This document shows, one piece after another, positions 40,781-49,732 of a DNA stretch of 64,000 bases; within the stretch, counting starts at the first letter, position 1; each line of letters opens with the position of its first letter. The notes below the pieces were generated by a model, which searched no databases, was not told the origin of the DNA, and saw nothing but the letters and a program-made list of their open reading frames with translations. The DNA is from Microlunatus speluncae (lineage in GTDB: Bacteria; Actinomycetota; Actinomycetes; Propionibacteriales; Propionibacteriaceae), in the NCBI RefSeq assembly GCF_009299835.1, contig NZ_VKCZ01000020.1:186001-250000 (forward strand), given 5' to 3'. A program made the position numbers and the translations under genes.

Positions 40781-42262
40781 TCAGGCCGGAAGCTGGACGG
40801 CCAGCGCGGCGATCCAGTGATCACCGAACATCGTCGGTCGCTCCTCCTCGCGCAGGAACAACTGCACCGCGACGAGTACGGCCAGGTCGGGGTGATGGTT
40901 CCGCTCGGGATGATCATCCGGTTCCGGGTCCTTGATCATGATCGGCAGATCGAGGGCGGCGGCCATCGCGGCATAGCCGGCCGCGGTCGGATGAAGATGA
41001 TCACCCGGGTCGAAGGCCGCCCGGAGTCGTGCCGGATCGTTCGGGTCGCGGAGCAGCCGGTCGAAGTCGATCACCGCGTCGAAGACGCCGCTCGACCGGA
41101 TCCACCGGTTGACCGTACGCCGATCCTGCTCGCCGGCCGCGGTGAAGCCGCCGGAGCCGCCGAACGGGGTCAGCGTCGCCCCGACCACCCTCAAGCCACG
41201 GGCGCGGGCCCGGCGGACGAGCTCGGCCTGGGCCCGGATCAGCTGCTCCGGCCGGACGGCGCCGCGGCTGTGGATGATGTCGTTGATCCCCTCCAGGATG
41301 ATCACCGTCCGCACCCCGGTCTGGCCGAGGACGTCCCGGTCGAAGCGGGTGAGCGCGCTCAGTCCGGCGCCGTCGGAGAGCAGGGCGTTGCCGCTGATGC
41401 CGGCGTTGAGCACGGCCGGCCGGTCGGGGAACCGGTCGCGGAGCCGCGCCGCCAGCCGATCCGGATAGCTGGCGTCGGCATCGATCGATCCCGCCTCACA
41501 GCAGCCCTCGGTGATCGAATCCCCGAACGCCACCACGGCCCCGGCCGAACGGGTCAGCACGTCGACCCCGGCCAGGAAATAGAAGGACGGCCCGATCGCG
41601 GTGAACCGGCCGGACCGCGCATCGGCGCTGGCGTCACCGGCGGCCCGATAGCTGGTCGCCCAGCCGTGCCGGTGCCAGGTGGCGCGGCCGGTCGGGACCG
41701 GCAGATACAGGCTGATCACCAGGTGGCTGCCGTCCGGCACCGGCAGCGCGACGGGGTCGGACAGCGCCTCGGCGCCGACCGGGATCGTCGTCGCCGTCGC
41801 GCCGTGGAAGGTGAGCCGCAGCGGCTGTCCGGCGGTGCCCGCCCCGGCCGCTCCTCGGCGCAGGGCGACCGTCGCGGCACCGATCCGCAGGTCGCGGTCG
41901 CCGAAGACGTTGCTCAGCCGGACCCGGATCCGGTCGCCGCCGAGGGACAGATCGACGACCTGTCGCAGCGTCTGATCGGTGAAACCCGAGGCGGCCGGCT
42001 CGGATCGCCCGGCGCGGTCGACCGCGGTCATCCAACTGCCGACCCAGCCCGCCCGCTGCCCGTTCAAACCTTCAACGGGTACGTCATCGACGGCAAGACC
42101 GAACGCCTGGGCGGTGGGGATCGCGCCGAACAGGATCACGCTGAACGCGAGGGTGGCCACCGCGACCCGCGGTGACCGGCGGCCGATCCGGGCGAGGTTC
42201 CGCAGCAGGGCCGGGCCGTGGAAACGCCGCAGCGACGCGAGAACCGCAGCGAATCGAGCCAT
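40781..42262 (-). CDS. secreted SGNH/GDSL hydrolase
   Basis: About 493 residues. An N-terminal signal-like helix (VAVATLAFSVILFGAIPTAQA) is followed by a beta-rich domain of about 160 residues and the SGNH hydrolase. Block I is VVAFGDSITEG (Ser nucleophile), block II NAGISGN, block III EGINDI, and block V DHLHPTAAGYAAMA (catalytic Asp and His). Relatives are esterases and acyl hydrolases acting outside the cell. The fold should end near residue 445 (AAALDL); the last 50 residues are extra and rich in charged residues, possibly from loss of the original stop. Confidence 0.9.
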   Translation of the reverse strand: MARFAAVLASLRRFHGPALLRNLARIGRRSPRVAVATLAFSVILFGAIPTAQAFGLAVDDVPVEGLNGQRAGWVGSWMTAVDRAGRSEPAASGFTDQTLRQVVDLSLGGDRIRVRLSNVFGDRDLRIGAATVALRRGAAGAGTAGQPLRLTFHGATATTIPVGAEALSDPVALPVPDGSHLVISLYLPVPTGRATWHRHGWATSYRAAGDASADARSGRFTAIGPSFYFLAGVDVLTRSAGAVVAFGDSITEGCCEAGSIDADASYPDRLAARLRDRFPDRPAVLNAGISGNALLSDGAGLSALTRFDRDVLGQTGVRTVIILEGINDIIHSRGAVRPEQLIRAQAELVRRARARGLRVVGATLTPFGGSGGFTAAGEQDRRTVNRWIRSSGVFDAVIDFDRLLRDPNDPARLRAAFDPGDHLHPTAAGYAAMAAALDLPIMIKDPEPDDHPERNHHPDLAVLVAVQLFLREEERPTMFGDHWIAALAVQLPA

Positions 42263-42348
42263 CGTGACTCCCCCGTCGGACCAACGGAATCAAGCAGAAC
42301 CTTAAGCGCTGTTCGGCCGGGTTCCAATCCCCCGAAGCAGGTTCGTTC

Positions 42349-42391
42349 GCTCCCCGAGCCTGTCGAAGCATGTCCTGAGCCTGTCGAAGGG
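42349..42391. repeat. two tandem CTGAGCCTGTCGAAG elements
   Basis: Two direct copies, 42349-42368 (with a CCCCGAGCC variant) and 42372-42391, between the SGNH hydrolase start and the MFS transporter end. The pair is spaced by three bases. Same dispersed family as at 2957, 32331 and others. Confidence 0.88.
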
Positions 42392-42406
42392 GGCAAGCCC
42401 GATCTG

Positions 42407-43570
42407 CTACGCCTTCCGCTCCACCGGCATCCGGAACGAGAATCCGGCCGCCACGAAGATCAACACCGCGCCGACCCCGAACGCCACCGGATAGGAGACG
42501 TGGTCGGCCAGCACCCCGGCGACCAGCGGCCCGACGATCGCACCGAAGTCGGCGCACATCGAGAACACCGCGACCCCGCGCCCGGCCCGGCCACCGGCGG
42601 CATCGCCGACCGCCGCGGCCGGGGCGGTGCCGAGGAAGGCGGCGGCGACGCCGTAACCGCAGAGGATGATCACCAGCAGCACGATGTTCGACGCGAACGG
42701 GATCGCCACCACGGTCGCGCCGGCCAGCAGGCAGCCGATGATCATGGCCGGGCGACGGCCGACGGTGTCGGTGATCCGGGCCGCCGGCGCGACCGCGATG
42801 GTCTGCACCACCGCGGCGACGGCGAAGGCGATCCCGGTCCAGGCGGGCTCGCCGTGCAGCACGTCGACGATCAACACCGGCACCAGCGAGCTGCGGACGC
42901 CGAACGATGTCCACCCCTGGGCCAGGTTGGTCACACAGGCGGCCTGGAACCGGCGGTCGGCGAGCAGGGTCCGCAGCGGCACGGGCTGGATGGCCGCGTC
43001 GGTCGACCCCGGTCCGGGCGAGCGGAGCAAGATCAACCCGACCGTCCCGGCGACCACCAACGCCCCGGCGTAGAAGAAGAAGGGAGCGTTCAGCGAGATC
43101 GTCGACAGCCCGCCGCCGATCGCCGGCCCGGCCATGCTGCCGATCAGGAAGCCGCCCTGGAAGAAGCCCGTCGCCCGGCCCCGCCGATCCGGCGCGACCG
43201 AGGCCAGCAGCAACGTCATCGCCGACACCGTGAACATCGCCGACCCGATGCCGCCGACCGCCCGCAAGATCAACAACTGCGGGTAGGTCTCGGCCAGCCC
43301 GGACACGCCGGCCGACGCCGCGACCAGATACATCCCGACGCCGAGCACCAGCCGCTCGCCGAACCGGGTGATCAACCGGGCACAGAGCGGTGCGCTGAGC
43401 AGCCGCATCAGCGCGAACGCCGAGATCACCGCGCCGACCTCGAAGTTGCCGACCCCGAACGAGCGCGCGAACACCGGCAGCACCGGCACCAACACCCCGA
43501 ACCCGACCGCCACGCAGAACGAGATGACGCCGAGCACAACCACAGCCCGCGGCAGACCTCGGCCGATCAC
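42407..43570 (-). CDS. MFS transporter
   Basis: About 387 residues with 12 membrane helices. The DRRGRATGFFQGGFLIGSMAGPAIGG region is the motif C-like helix 5 area of drug:H+ antiporters, and RITDTVGRRP is the half-way repeat of motif A. GLAETYP and FGVGNFEVG at the N-terminus also fit multidrug efflux members. The substrate is unknown. It lies downstream of map, separated by palindrome family B. Confidence 0.9.
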   Translation of the reverse strand: MIGRGLPRAVVVLGVISFCVAVGFGVLVPVLPVFARSFGVGNFEVGAVISAFALMRLLSAPLCARLITRFGERLVLGVGMYLVAASAGVSGLAETYPQLLILRAVGGIGSAMFTVSAMTLLLASVAPDRRGRATGFFQGGFLIGSMAGPAIGGGLSTISLNAPFFFYAGALVVAGTVGLILLRSPGPGSTDAAIQPVPLRTLLADRRFQAACVTNLAQGWTSFGVRSSLVPVLIVDVLHGEPAWTGIAFAVAAVVQTIAVAPAARITDTVGRRPAMIIGCLLAGATVVAIPFASNIVLLVIILCGYGVAAAFLGTAPAAAVGDAAGGRAGRGVAVFSMCADFGAIVGPLVAGVLADHVSYPVAFGVGAVLIFVAAGFSFRMPVERKA

Positions 43571-43599
43571 CCGTACCCGTGCCTCCTCTTGACTGCCAC

Positions 43600-43665
43600 A
43601 AACGCGGCAGTTACAGCGATCCGCGGCAGTTGCAACTGCCGCGAACGAGCGGAACTGCCGCGTTT
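43600..43665. repeat. palindromic repeat family B, copy 2
   Basis: Sixty-six bases starting AAACGCGGCAGTTACAGCGA, with a perfect central palindrome GCGGCAGTTGCAACTGCCGC (43623-43642) and an outer arm CTGCCGCGTTT. It matches copy 1 at 33461-33525. It lies 20 bases past the end of map. Confidence 0.9.
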
Positions 43666-43684
43666 GGTGTGGTGGAGTGCGGGT

Positions 43685-44452
43685 TTAGGTACGGGCGGTC
43701 AGGATCAGGGGGCCGTCGTCGGTGATTGCAATGGTGTGCTCGGAGTGGGCGCCGCGGGAGCCGTCCTGGCTGCGCAGGGTCCAGCCGTCCTTGTCGGTGA
43801 AGATCTTGTCCGTCGTCTCCAGGAACCACGGCTCGATCGCGATCACCAGGCCGGCCTTGAGCGGCAGCCCGCGGCCGCGGCGGCCGTTGTTGGGCACGTG
43901 CGGATCGCCGTGCATGGTGCGGCCGACACCGTGGCCGCCGAAGTCGGTGTTGATCTTGTAGCCGGCCTTGCCCGCGATCTGGGCGATCGCGTACGAGATG
44001 TCGCCGAGCTTGTGACCCACCCGGGCCGCCTCGATTCCGGCGGCGAGCGCGACCTCGGTCGTCTCGATCAGCTTCAGGTCCGCCGCCCGTGGCTCGCCGA
44101 CCACGAAGGAGATCGCCGAGTCCGACACCCAGCCGTCGACCTCGCAGGCGAAGTCGACGCTGACCAGGTCGCTCTCTTCCAGCCGATAGTCGTGCGGCAG
44201 GCCGTGCAGCACGGCGTCGTTGATCGACGTGCAGAGCACCTTGCCGAACGGGCTGGCCCCGAAGGACGGGTGATAGTCGATGTAGCACGAGGTCGCGCCG
44301 CGATCCTTGATCATCTCGTGCGCGATCTCGTCCAACTCCAGCAGATTCGTGCCGACATCGGCCTGGTTGCGCAGCTCGGTCAACACGGACGCGACGAAGC
44401 TCCCCGCGGCTCGCATCTGCTCGATCTCTGCCGGCGTTCGGTACTCGATCAC
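43685..44452 (-). CDS. map: methionine aminopeptidase, type I
   Basis: About 255 residues. It removes the initiator methionine from new proteins. Metal ligands are visible: Asp in SVDFACEVDGWVSDSAI (two), His in GGHGVGRTMH, Glu in AIEPWF and Glu in GAHSEHTI. HPSFGASPFGKVLCTSIND is the conserved substrate loop. There is no N-terminal zinc-finger extension. Actinobacteria often have two map genes; this one is not next to adk or secY. Confidence 0.95.
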   Translation of the reverse strand: MIEYRTPAEIEQMRAAGSFVASVLTELRNQADVGTNLLELDEIAHEMIKDRGATSCYIDYHPSFGASPFGKVLCTSINDAVLHGLPHDYRLEESDLVSVDFACEVDGWVSDSAISFVVGEPRAADLKLIETTEVALAAGIEAARVGHKLGDISYAIAQIAGKAGYKINTDFGGHGVGRTMHGDPHVPNNGRRGRGLPLKAGLVIAIEPWFLETTDKIFTDKDGWTLRSQDGSRGAHSEHTIAITDDGPLILTART

Positions 44453-44568
44453 ACGACGATTCTGCCTTGTCCCGCGCTCGGCGAAGCTTCCGGGGCCTTT
44501 CCGGTCGGGGTCGGTCGGGAACGGGTTCCGCCCCGGCCAGGGGTCGACGGCGCCCGAGGTGGTTGTTC

Positions 44569-44590
44569 GTTCCCTGAGCCCGTCGAAGGG
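44569..44590. repeat. CCTGAGCCCGTCGAAGGG element
   Basis: One copy of the dispersed family with a single change (CCC for CCT) in the 236-base space between map and the Nudix gene. The rest of this space holds the promoters of both divergent genes. Confidence 0.85.
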
Positions 44591-44674
44591 CTGACATGGT
44601 CGAGTCCGGCCGCCTGGCTCAGAGAACGAACGTGCATCAGGTCCATTCCCGGCAGCTTACCGCGGCCTTCTTCC

Positions 44675-44680
44675 TAGACT
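44675..44680 (+). promoter_or_regulatory. -10 box TAGACT of a leaderless gene
   Basis: TAGACT fits the TANNNT -10 rule and ends eight bases before GTG 44689. This is the spacing of a leaderless transcript, and no ribosome binding site is seen. Confidence 0.5.
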
Positions 44681-44688
44681 GGTGCCTC

Positions 44689-45195
44689 GTGACAGCCGAG
44701 ACCGTGCTCTGGTCGAAGACCATCCCGGAGATCACCGTCCCGCACCGGATCGACCTCGTCCGCTCCGCCGCCCATCCGCCAGCTGAACTGATCACCTGCG
44801 GCTTCGTCGTCGCCACGGAGCTGGGCGGCCGGATCGCGATGACGTTCATCGACCGCCCGGGCCGCGGCTGGGACATCCCCGGCGGGCACCTGGATCCGGG
44901 CGAGTCCGCGGCGGAGGCGGCGCTGCGTGAGTTGGCGGAGGAAACCGGGCTGCGCCTCGATCTCGCGGCCCTGCGGCTGCTCGGTTGGACCCGGATCACC
45001 CGCGAGCAGCGCCCGCCCGAGGACCGCTACCCGTACCCGGTCAGCTTCATGGTCTTCTTCGCCGCCGCGGTGCCGCAGCCGCTCCCGCTCGGCCCGGAGC
45101 CGGGTCACGAGAGCACGGACGCCGCCTGGCTGACCCGCGCCGAGATCCAGTCCCGCTGCACCAACCCGGACTGGCTGCCGCTCCTCCCGGCCTGA
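44689..45195 (+). CDS. Nudix hydrolase
   Basis: About 168 residues. The Nudix box is GGHLDPGESAAEAALRELAEETGL, a full GX5EX7REUXEEXGU match. Before it come the strand ITCGFVVATELGG and the DIPGG; after it VSFMVFFAAAV. A sanitising or regulatory nucleotide hydrolase; substrate unknown. The start GTG 44689 is chosen for the promoter spacing, not for a ribosome binding site. It is divergent from map. Confidence 0.88.
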   Translation: MTAETVLWSKTIPEITVPHRIDLVRSAAHPPAELITCGFVVATELGGRIAMTFIDRPGRGWDIPGGHLDPGESAAEAALRELAEETGLRLDLAALRLLGWTRITREQRPPEDRYPYPVSFMVFFAAAVPQPLPLGPEPGHESTDAAWLTRAEIQSRCTNPDWLPLLPA

Positions 45196-45216
45196 TGCGG
45201 CGCAGCGGAGAGTCGG

Positions 45217-45459
45217 TTAGAAGAAGAGACGGGAGGCGCCCCAGGCCTTGCGGTGCGGCCAGCCGCGCGGCACCGGCTCGATCGGCGGCGCTTCCGGGCA
45301 CGGCTCTTGGGTGGAGCGCCAGAACTCCTCGTCTCGCTGCAGGATCCGCCAGGCCCCACAGGCGCAGCGCTGGTAGCTCCGATCGCCTGGCTCGAACGTC
45401 GACCCGGCCGACCATCCGTGCGATCCGGCGGGGCGTGGAAACTGATGCGGCGGGAACAC
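45217..45459 (-). CDS. small conserved hypothetical protein with CxC motif
   Basis: About 80 residues. It has a YQRCACGAWRILQRDEEFWR core rich in Trp and Arg, a second Cys in TQEPCPEA, and ends WPHRKAWGASRLFF. The CxC and the aromatic tail suggest a possible zinc or cluster ribbon. The start GTG 45459 has GGAGG eight bases upstream, which supports a real gene. It converges with the Nudix gene. Function unknown. Confidence 0.5.
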   Translation of the reverse strand: MFPPHQFPRPAGSHGWSAGSTFEPGDRSYQRCACGAWRILQRDEEFWRSTQEPCPEAPPIEPVPRGWPHRKAWGASRLFF

Positions 45460-45723
45460 ACCCCTATCCTCCGGTCACGCCCTTACCCCTAACAACCCTT
45501 ACATCGGCCCCTGACCTGTGCCTCCGCCAACTCCGCCGGGGTCGGCGCGCGCTGCGGGGAAATTCCTGCCGGTCAGTCACCGGTCAGTCCCGGCGGGATC
45601 TTCCCCGATCTCCGGACGACCACGGTTCAGCGGCGACGACACCGCTCAGCTTGGGGTCGCCGGTCGCCGAGGCCGAGGCCGGGACCGGGGTGCGACGGAT
45701 CCGGGGCTTCTCACCGCGGGTTG

Positions 45724-46509
45724 TCAGGGGGTGAGCGTCGCCAGGTAGGCCAGGCTGCGCGGCACCTGGGGGGCGACCGAGGGGCTCTCGTCCTCGATGT
45801 AGTAGTGGCTGATCGACGAGCGGGCGGCCGCCTGCAGGATCCCCGGCAGGTCGAGTTGTCCGTCGCCCAGGGCGACGTCGTTCTCCTGCGCCGTCTTGCC
45901 GGTCAGATCGCCGACCACGCCGCGGCGCAGGTCCTTCAGATGCATCAGGTGGAACCGCTCCGAGTACGTGCGCAGGAGTTGCGCCGGATCGGCACCCGGG
46001 AAGTGGGCCCACAGGATGTCCAGCTCGAAGCCGACGGTCTCGGGATCGGTGCTCTGCACCATCAGGTCGAAGAGCGTCTGCCCGTCGTGCGGGGCGAACT
46101 CGTAGCCGTGATTGTGATAGCAGAACGTCAGCCCGTGATCATGCAGCGATGCTCCGATCCGGTTGAAGATCGCGATCGCGTTCTCGGCGTCGGCCGGTCC
46201 GAACGGGGCCTCGTGCGGGATCCACGCGACCCGCACGAAGTCCGCGCCCAGCACCTTCGCCTCGGCGATGATCTCCGCCGTCCGGCTCTGCAGCTCGGCG
46301 AAGCCGACGCCGTACGAGGAGCACTGCAACCCCCGCGCGTCCAGCAGCCGCCGGAGGTCCTCGGCCGAGTGATCGAACAGGCTGGAGAACTCGAGGTCGG
46401 TGATCCCGAGACCCTGGACGAGGTCCAGCGTCGCGCCGACATCCTGCTGGAACTCGTTGCGGTACGTGTAGGAGACCAGACCCGGCGTGCCGGTCGGTGA
46501 CGTCGTCAT
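45724..46509 (-). CDS. sugar phosphate isomerase/epimerase (AP endonuclease 2-like TIM barrel)
   Basis: About 261 residues. The TIM-barrel motifs are LVSYTYRNEFQQDVGATLDL, GITDLEFSSLFDHSAEDL, CYHNHGYEF (metal-binding His), FELDILWAH and FHLMHLKDL. It ends with HYYIEDES, where Glu is a likely catalytic residue. Relatives act on inositol, hexulose or xylose-like sugars. The start ATG 46509 is preceded by CGGAGTG. No sugar pathway genes are adjacent. Confidence 0.88.
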   Translation of the reverse strand: MTTSPTGTPGLVSYTYRNEFQQDVGATLDLVQGLGITDLEFSSLFDHSAEDLRRLLDARGLQCSSYGVGFAELQSRTAEIIAEAKVLGADFVRVAWIPHEAPFGPADAENAIAIFNRIGASLHDHGLTFCYHNHGYEFAPHDGQTLFDLMVQSTDPETVGFELDILWAHFPGADPAQLLRTYSERFHLMHLKDLRRGVVGDLTGKTAQENDVALGDGQLDLPGILQAAARSSISHYYIEDESPSVAPQVPRSLAYLATLTP

Positions 46510-46654
46510 GGATGCACTCCGAGCTCGTGGTGTCGTCGGCCGAACGGCCGGATCCCAGTCTGCCCCGGGCTTGATCGTCACCGAGGCCGGGGCGCCGGCA
46601 AGATCATCGTTCGAGACGGCATACGGCCGGAGACGTGATCACCCGCCGGCTCGG

Positions 46655-47170
46655 TCAGCGGTCCACGGTCGGGCGGATGTCGATCACGTCGTTCAGCACC
46701 TGCTCCCGGTTGGTCTCGTTGAAGATCTCATGCCGGGCCTCGGGTTAGCCGATCTGGCGCAGCGCGGTGCCGCGGATCCGTTCGATCCCGGCCCGGCTCG
46801 GCCCGATCGGGACCAGGGTGTCGGCCTCGCCGTGCACCCACAGGGTCGGCAGGTCGCCGAGATCGCCGTTGTCGATCACGGCCAGAGTGCCCGATCATGA
46901 TCACCGGCCGATCGGGTTGGTGGTGGTGCAGGGCAAGATCGACTGTCGCGTCGAGATCATCGACCACGGCCTCGTAGTCGGTGATCAGCACCCGGTCGCC
47001 GGCCGACAACCCGTGCCCTCATGATCGGGACCGGTCACCACCGCGCCGGCCGCTGAGCCAGTCCGCGACGTGCGGATAGCGCCCGCGGCCCGCGTGGGCC
47101 GGCCCGGACATCCCGCAGAACGTGACTTCTCCGCCCGGGCCGGCGACACGCACCTGGTCCGCAGTCTCGA
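46655..47170 (-). pseudogene. decayed alpha/beta hydrolase (monoacylglycerol lipase-like)
   Basis: Remains of a lipase are spread over several frames. In minus-strand order: CGMSGPAHAGRGRYPHVADW (the usual HG-GEHAGRY-HVA site), then a frame change to TGPDHEGTG, then SAGDRVLITDYEAVVDDLDA and RPVIMIGHSG, then a jump to VIDNGDLGDLPTLWVHGEAD, LVPIGPSRAGIERI, an in-frame TAA at 46745-46747, and ARHEIFNETNREQVLNDVID. The segment between GHS and VIDNGD, normally over 100 residues, is missing. The gene cannot be functional. Confidence 0.8.
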
Positions 47171-47372
47171 CCGGCACGACGGCAGCACCACCGTCGCACC
47201 CCGAAGTATGGACCAACCCGGCGCCGGAGGTGCTGACGGCCGTCTCTGTGTCCCAGGGGTGTCGAGTTGGCGCGGGCGCGTTTCCGCGTCGATGATCACG
47301 GGCACGGGCACGGGCACCCGGCCACCGCCCGCATCGGGTCGGGACGAGGACGGAGTCCCGGACAATGATCGG

Positions 47373-48086
47373 ATGCGGCAGGGAGCGGTGGGTCACGTCC
47401 GGCTGGTCGAGCACGACGGGCGATCGGTGGTCGAGAAGCGGATGGCGGATCCGGCGCGCCATGACACCGAGGTGCTGGCCCTGCGGGCTCTGGCGCCCAC
47501 CGGCCTGCCGGTGCCCGAGTTGATCCGGGTCGAGCCGGGTTCGATCCTGATGACGCTGCTGCCGGGTCGACGGTTGGACGGCGACGAGCCCGACATACGC
47601 CTCGCCGGTCTCCGCGCGTCGATGACGTTGCTGCGCGAGGTGCACGGGCTGCAGCCGCCACCGGGACTGCCGAGTGCCCCGGACGATGCGTTGATCATCC
47701 GGCGCTACCGCGAGGCCGGCGGGCCGCCCCTGCCGCTGGCCATCCCGCCGGCCGGCCCGGCGGTGTTCTGCCATGGCGACTGGACGGACGCGAATCTGCT
47801 GGCGATCGACGGCAGGATCACGGCCGTCGTCGACTGGGAGGCCGCGCACCGCGGCGACCCCCTTCGCGAGCTGGCCCGGGCCGCCTGGGGTGCCGCGCAG
47901 AAGGATCCGCGGGCCTTCGACGTGATCGTTGACGAGTACGGCGCCGACCGGGCCGCCGTACGGGCCTGGTCGGCGATCCATGCCGCCGAGCTCTGGCTGT
48001 GGTTCGCCGAGGCCGGACCGGCCGACTATCTCGAGCAGCTGACCGTCACCTTGCGGCGCTGGCCCGAGACGCCCGGCACGACGTAG
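47373..48086 (+). CDS. aminoglycoside/choline phosphotransferase family protein
   Basis: About 237 residues. The catalytic Brenner motif is VFCHGDWTDANLLAIDG, followed by the metal-binding VVDWEAAHRGDP. The N-lobe has VVEKRM and LALRALAPTGLPVPELI. Members phosphorylate aminoglycosides, choline, fructosamine or related substrates; nothing here points to resistance. The start ATG 47373 is chosen because the upstream frame overlaps the decayed lipase and a GGGCAC microsatellite. Confidence 0.87.
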   Translation: MRQGAVGHVRLVEHDGRSVVEKRMADPARHDTEVLALRALAPTGLPVPELIRVEPGSILMTLLPGRRLDGDEPDIRLAGLRASMTLLREVHGLQPPPGLPSAPDDALIIRRYREAGGPPLPLAIPPAGPAVFCHGDWTDANLLAIDGRITAVVDWEAAHRGDPLRELARAAWGAAQKDPRAFDVIVDEYGADRAAVRAWSAIHAAELWLWFAEAGPADYLEQLTVTLRRWPETPGTT

Positions 48087-48130
48087 CGAGGATCGGGTCG
48101 GGCGCCTCCGGTGCGGCCCGTCGTCAGGGA

Positions 48131-49732
48131 TCAGGCGTCGGCGAGGATGAGGTCGGCCGCGCGCCAGGCCAGCGCCGAGACGGGCCCGTTGAGGTTGCCG
48201 GACACCATGATCGGCAGCACCGAGGCGTCGACCACCCGCAGGCCGGCCACGCCACGGACCCGCAGTCGCGCATCGACCACATCGTCGTCGTCGGGCCCCA
48301 TCGCGCAGGTCCCGACGGCGTGGTAGCCGCAGGTGCCGTGGTCGAGTCCGGCGCCGATGATGGCGTCGTCGGTGTCGACGGCGGGCCCGGGTACGGTCTC
48401 GTGGCCGATCCGCTGGGCGAGTGGCTCGGCGGCGAACAGCCGGCGCATGGCGCGGAAGACCCCCACGGCGACCGTCCGGTCGTGATCGGTCGCGAGGTAG
48501 TTGGGGTCGATGTCCAGAGGGGCGTCCGGATCCGCCGAGGTGAGACGAAGGCTGCCCTCGCTGTCGGGCCGCAGCAGATAGCCGATGCAAAGCATCCCCG
48601 GTTCGGTCTCGAGGCGCAGCGCCTGCCCGGGCTCCAACGGCGCCATGGAGAAGGGCGCGATCTGGAGCTGGGCGTCGGGACGGTCGAGCCCGGCCCGGGT
48701 CTTGAGGAAGGCCACCAGGTCGAACCCCGGCGCTGCCAGCGGACCCCGCCGCGTGGCTTCGTACTCCGCTGCCGACTCCCGCCGGCCGGCCTCGGTGCCG
48801 AGCAGCCGGTTGTAGCCGAGGTCTTCGGCCAGCCGGACCTGCAGGGACCAGACGAGGTGCTCGTGCAACCGGGCACCGACGGCCGGGCGGTCCACCGCGA
48901 CGCCGAGCCCCACGGCGCGAAGCACCTCGGCGGGCCCGATGCCGGAGAGTTGGAGGAGCTTCGGAGTGCCGAGAGCGCCCGCGGCGAGGATCACCTCCCG
49001 GCCCGCGAGGTGCTCGATCACCTGACCGCGGTGCCGGCCGAGGACCCCGACCGCCCGATCTCCGCGGAGGAGCACCCGGTCGACGGTCGTGTCCGGGGCG
49101 ACCGTCAGGTTGGGGCGGTGCTCGACGGGATGGAGGAAGGCGTCGGCCGCGCTGACCCGGCGGCCGTCGCGGATGGTGGCCATGGCGTAGCCGATGCGTT
49201 CGTCGTCGGTCTCGTTGAGATCCGCGACGCGCCGCCAGCCGAGCCCGGTGCCGGCGGCGATCACGTCCTCGAGCAGCGGGTCGGTCCCGGTGGTGGTCGA
49301 GACCTGCAGAGGGCCGCCGGCACCGCGGACCGCCGAGGCGCCGAGCGAGTTGTCCTCGATGGCGCGGAAGGCGGGCAGCAGGTCGTCCCAGCCCCATCCG
49401 GGATTTCCCCGCTGCTCCAGGGCATCCCAGTCGGCGCGGCTGCCGCGGTTGTAGATCATGCCGTTGACCGAGCTGGAGCCGCCGAGGGTCCGGCCGCGCA
49501 CCCAGGTCTCGACCCGCTGCGCCGGGCCGATCGGGCGGGTCGGGAACTGCCAGGTGATGCTCGGATCGCCGATCAACTGGCCGAACCCTCTCGGCACGGC
49601 GATCAGCGGGTTGGTGTCCGCCGCGCCGGCCTCGATCAGCAACACGGTGGTCCCCGGGTCGGCGGAGAGCCGGTGGGCGAGCACACAGCCGCCGGGTCCG
49701 GCGCCGACGATGACGTAGTCGTACATGGTCAT
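48131..49732 (-). CDS. GMC-family FAD-dependent oxidoreductase
   Basis: About 533 residues. The FAD site VIVGAGPGGCVLAHRLS at residues 7-23 and GMC signature 1 WVRGRTLGGSSSVNGMIYNR are clear; signature 2 is GALGTPKLLQLSGIG. The catalytic His pair lies in DHGTCGYHAVGTCAM and GNLNGPVSALAW. Related proteins are choline, alcohol or polyethylene glycol dehydrogenases. The substrate is unknown. It overlaps the methyltransferase stop by four bases. Confidence 0.92.
   Translation of the reverse strand: MTMYDYVIVGAGPGGCVLAHRLSADPGTTVLLIEAGAADTNPLIAVPRGFGQLIGDPSITWQFPTRPIGPAQRVETWVRGRTLGGSSSVNGMIYNRGSRADWDALEQRGNPGWGWDDLLPAFRAIEDNSLGASAVRGAGGPLQVSTTTGTDPLLEDVIAAGTGLGWRRVADLNETDDERIGYAMATIRDGRRVSAADAFLHPVEHRPNLTVAPDTTVDRVLLRGDRAVGVLGRHRGQVIEHLAGREVILAAGALGTPKLLQLSGIGPAEVLRAVGLGVAVDRPAVGARLHEHLVWSLQVRLAEDLGYNRLLGTEAGRRESAAEYEATRRGPLAAPGFDLVAFLKTRAGLDRPDAQLQIAPFSMAPLEPGQALRLETEPGMLCIGYLLRPDSEGSLRLTSADPDAPLDIDPNYLATDHDRTVAVGVFRAMRRLFAAEPLAQRIGHETVPGPAVDTDDAIIGAGLDHGTCGYHAVGTCAMGPDDDDVVDARLRVRGVAGLRVVDASVLPIMVSGNLNGPVSALAWRAADLILADA

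Noticed and set aside
45460-45723. Possible gene between the small CxC protein and the isomerase
   Set aside because: Frames there are short, lack a ribosome binding site and show no motif.
47297-47320. GGGCAC hexanucleotide run as a regulatory element
   Set aside because: A short simple repeat of about four units; a similar run occurs inside the methyltransferase gene at 50160-50190. Probably slippage only.
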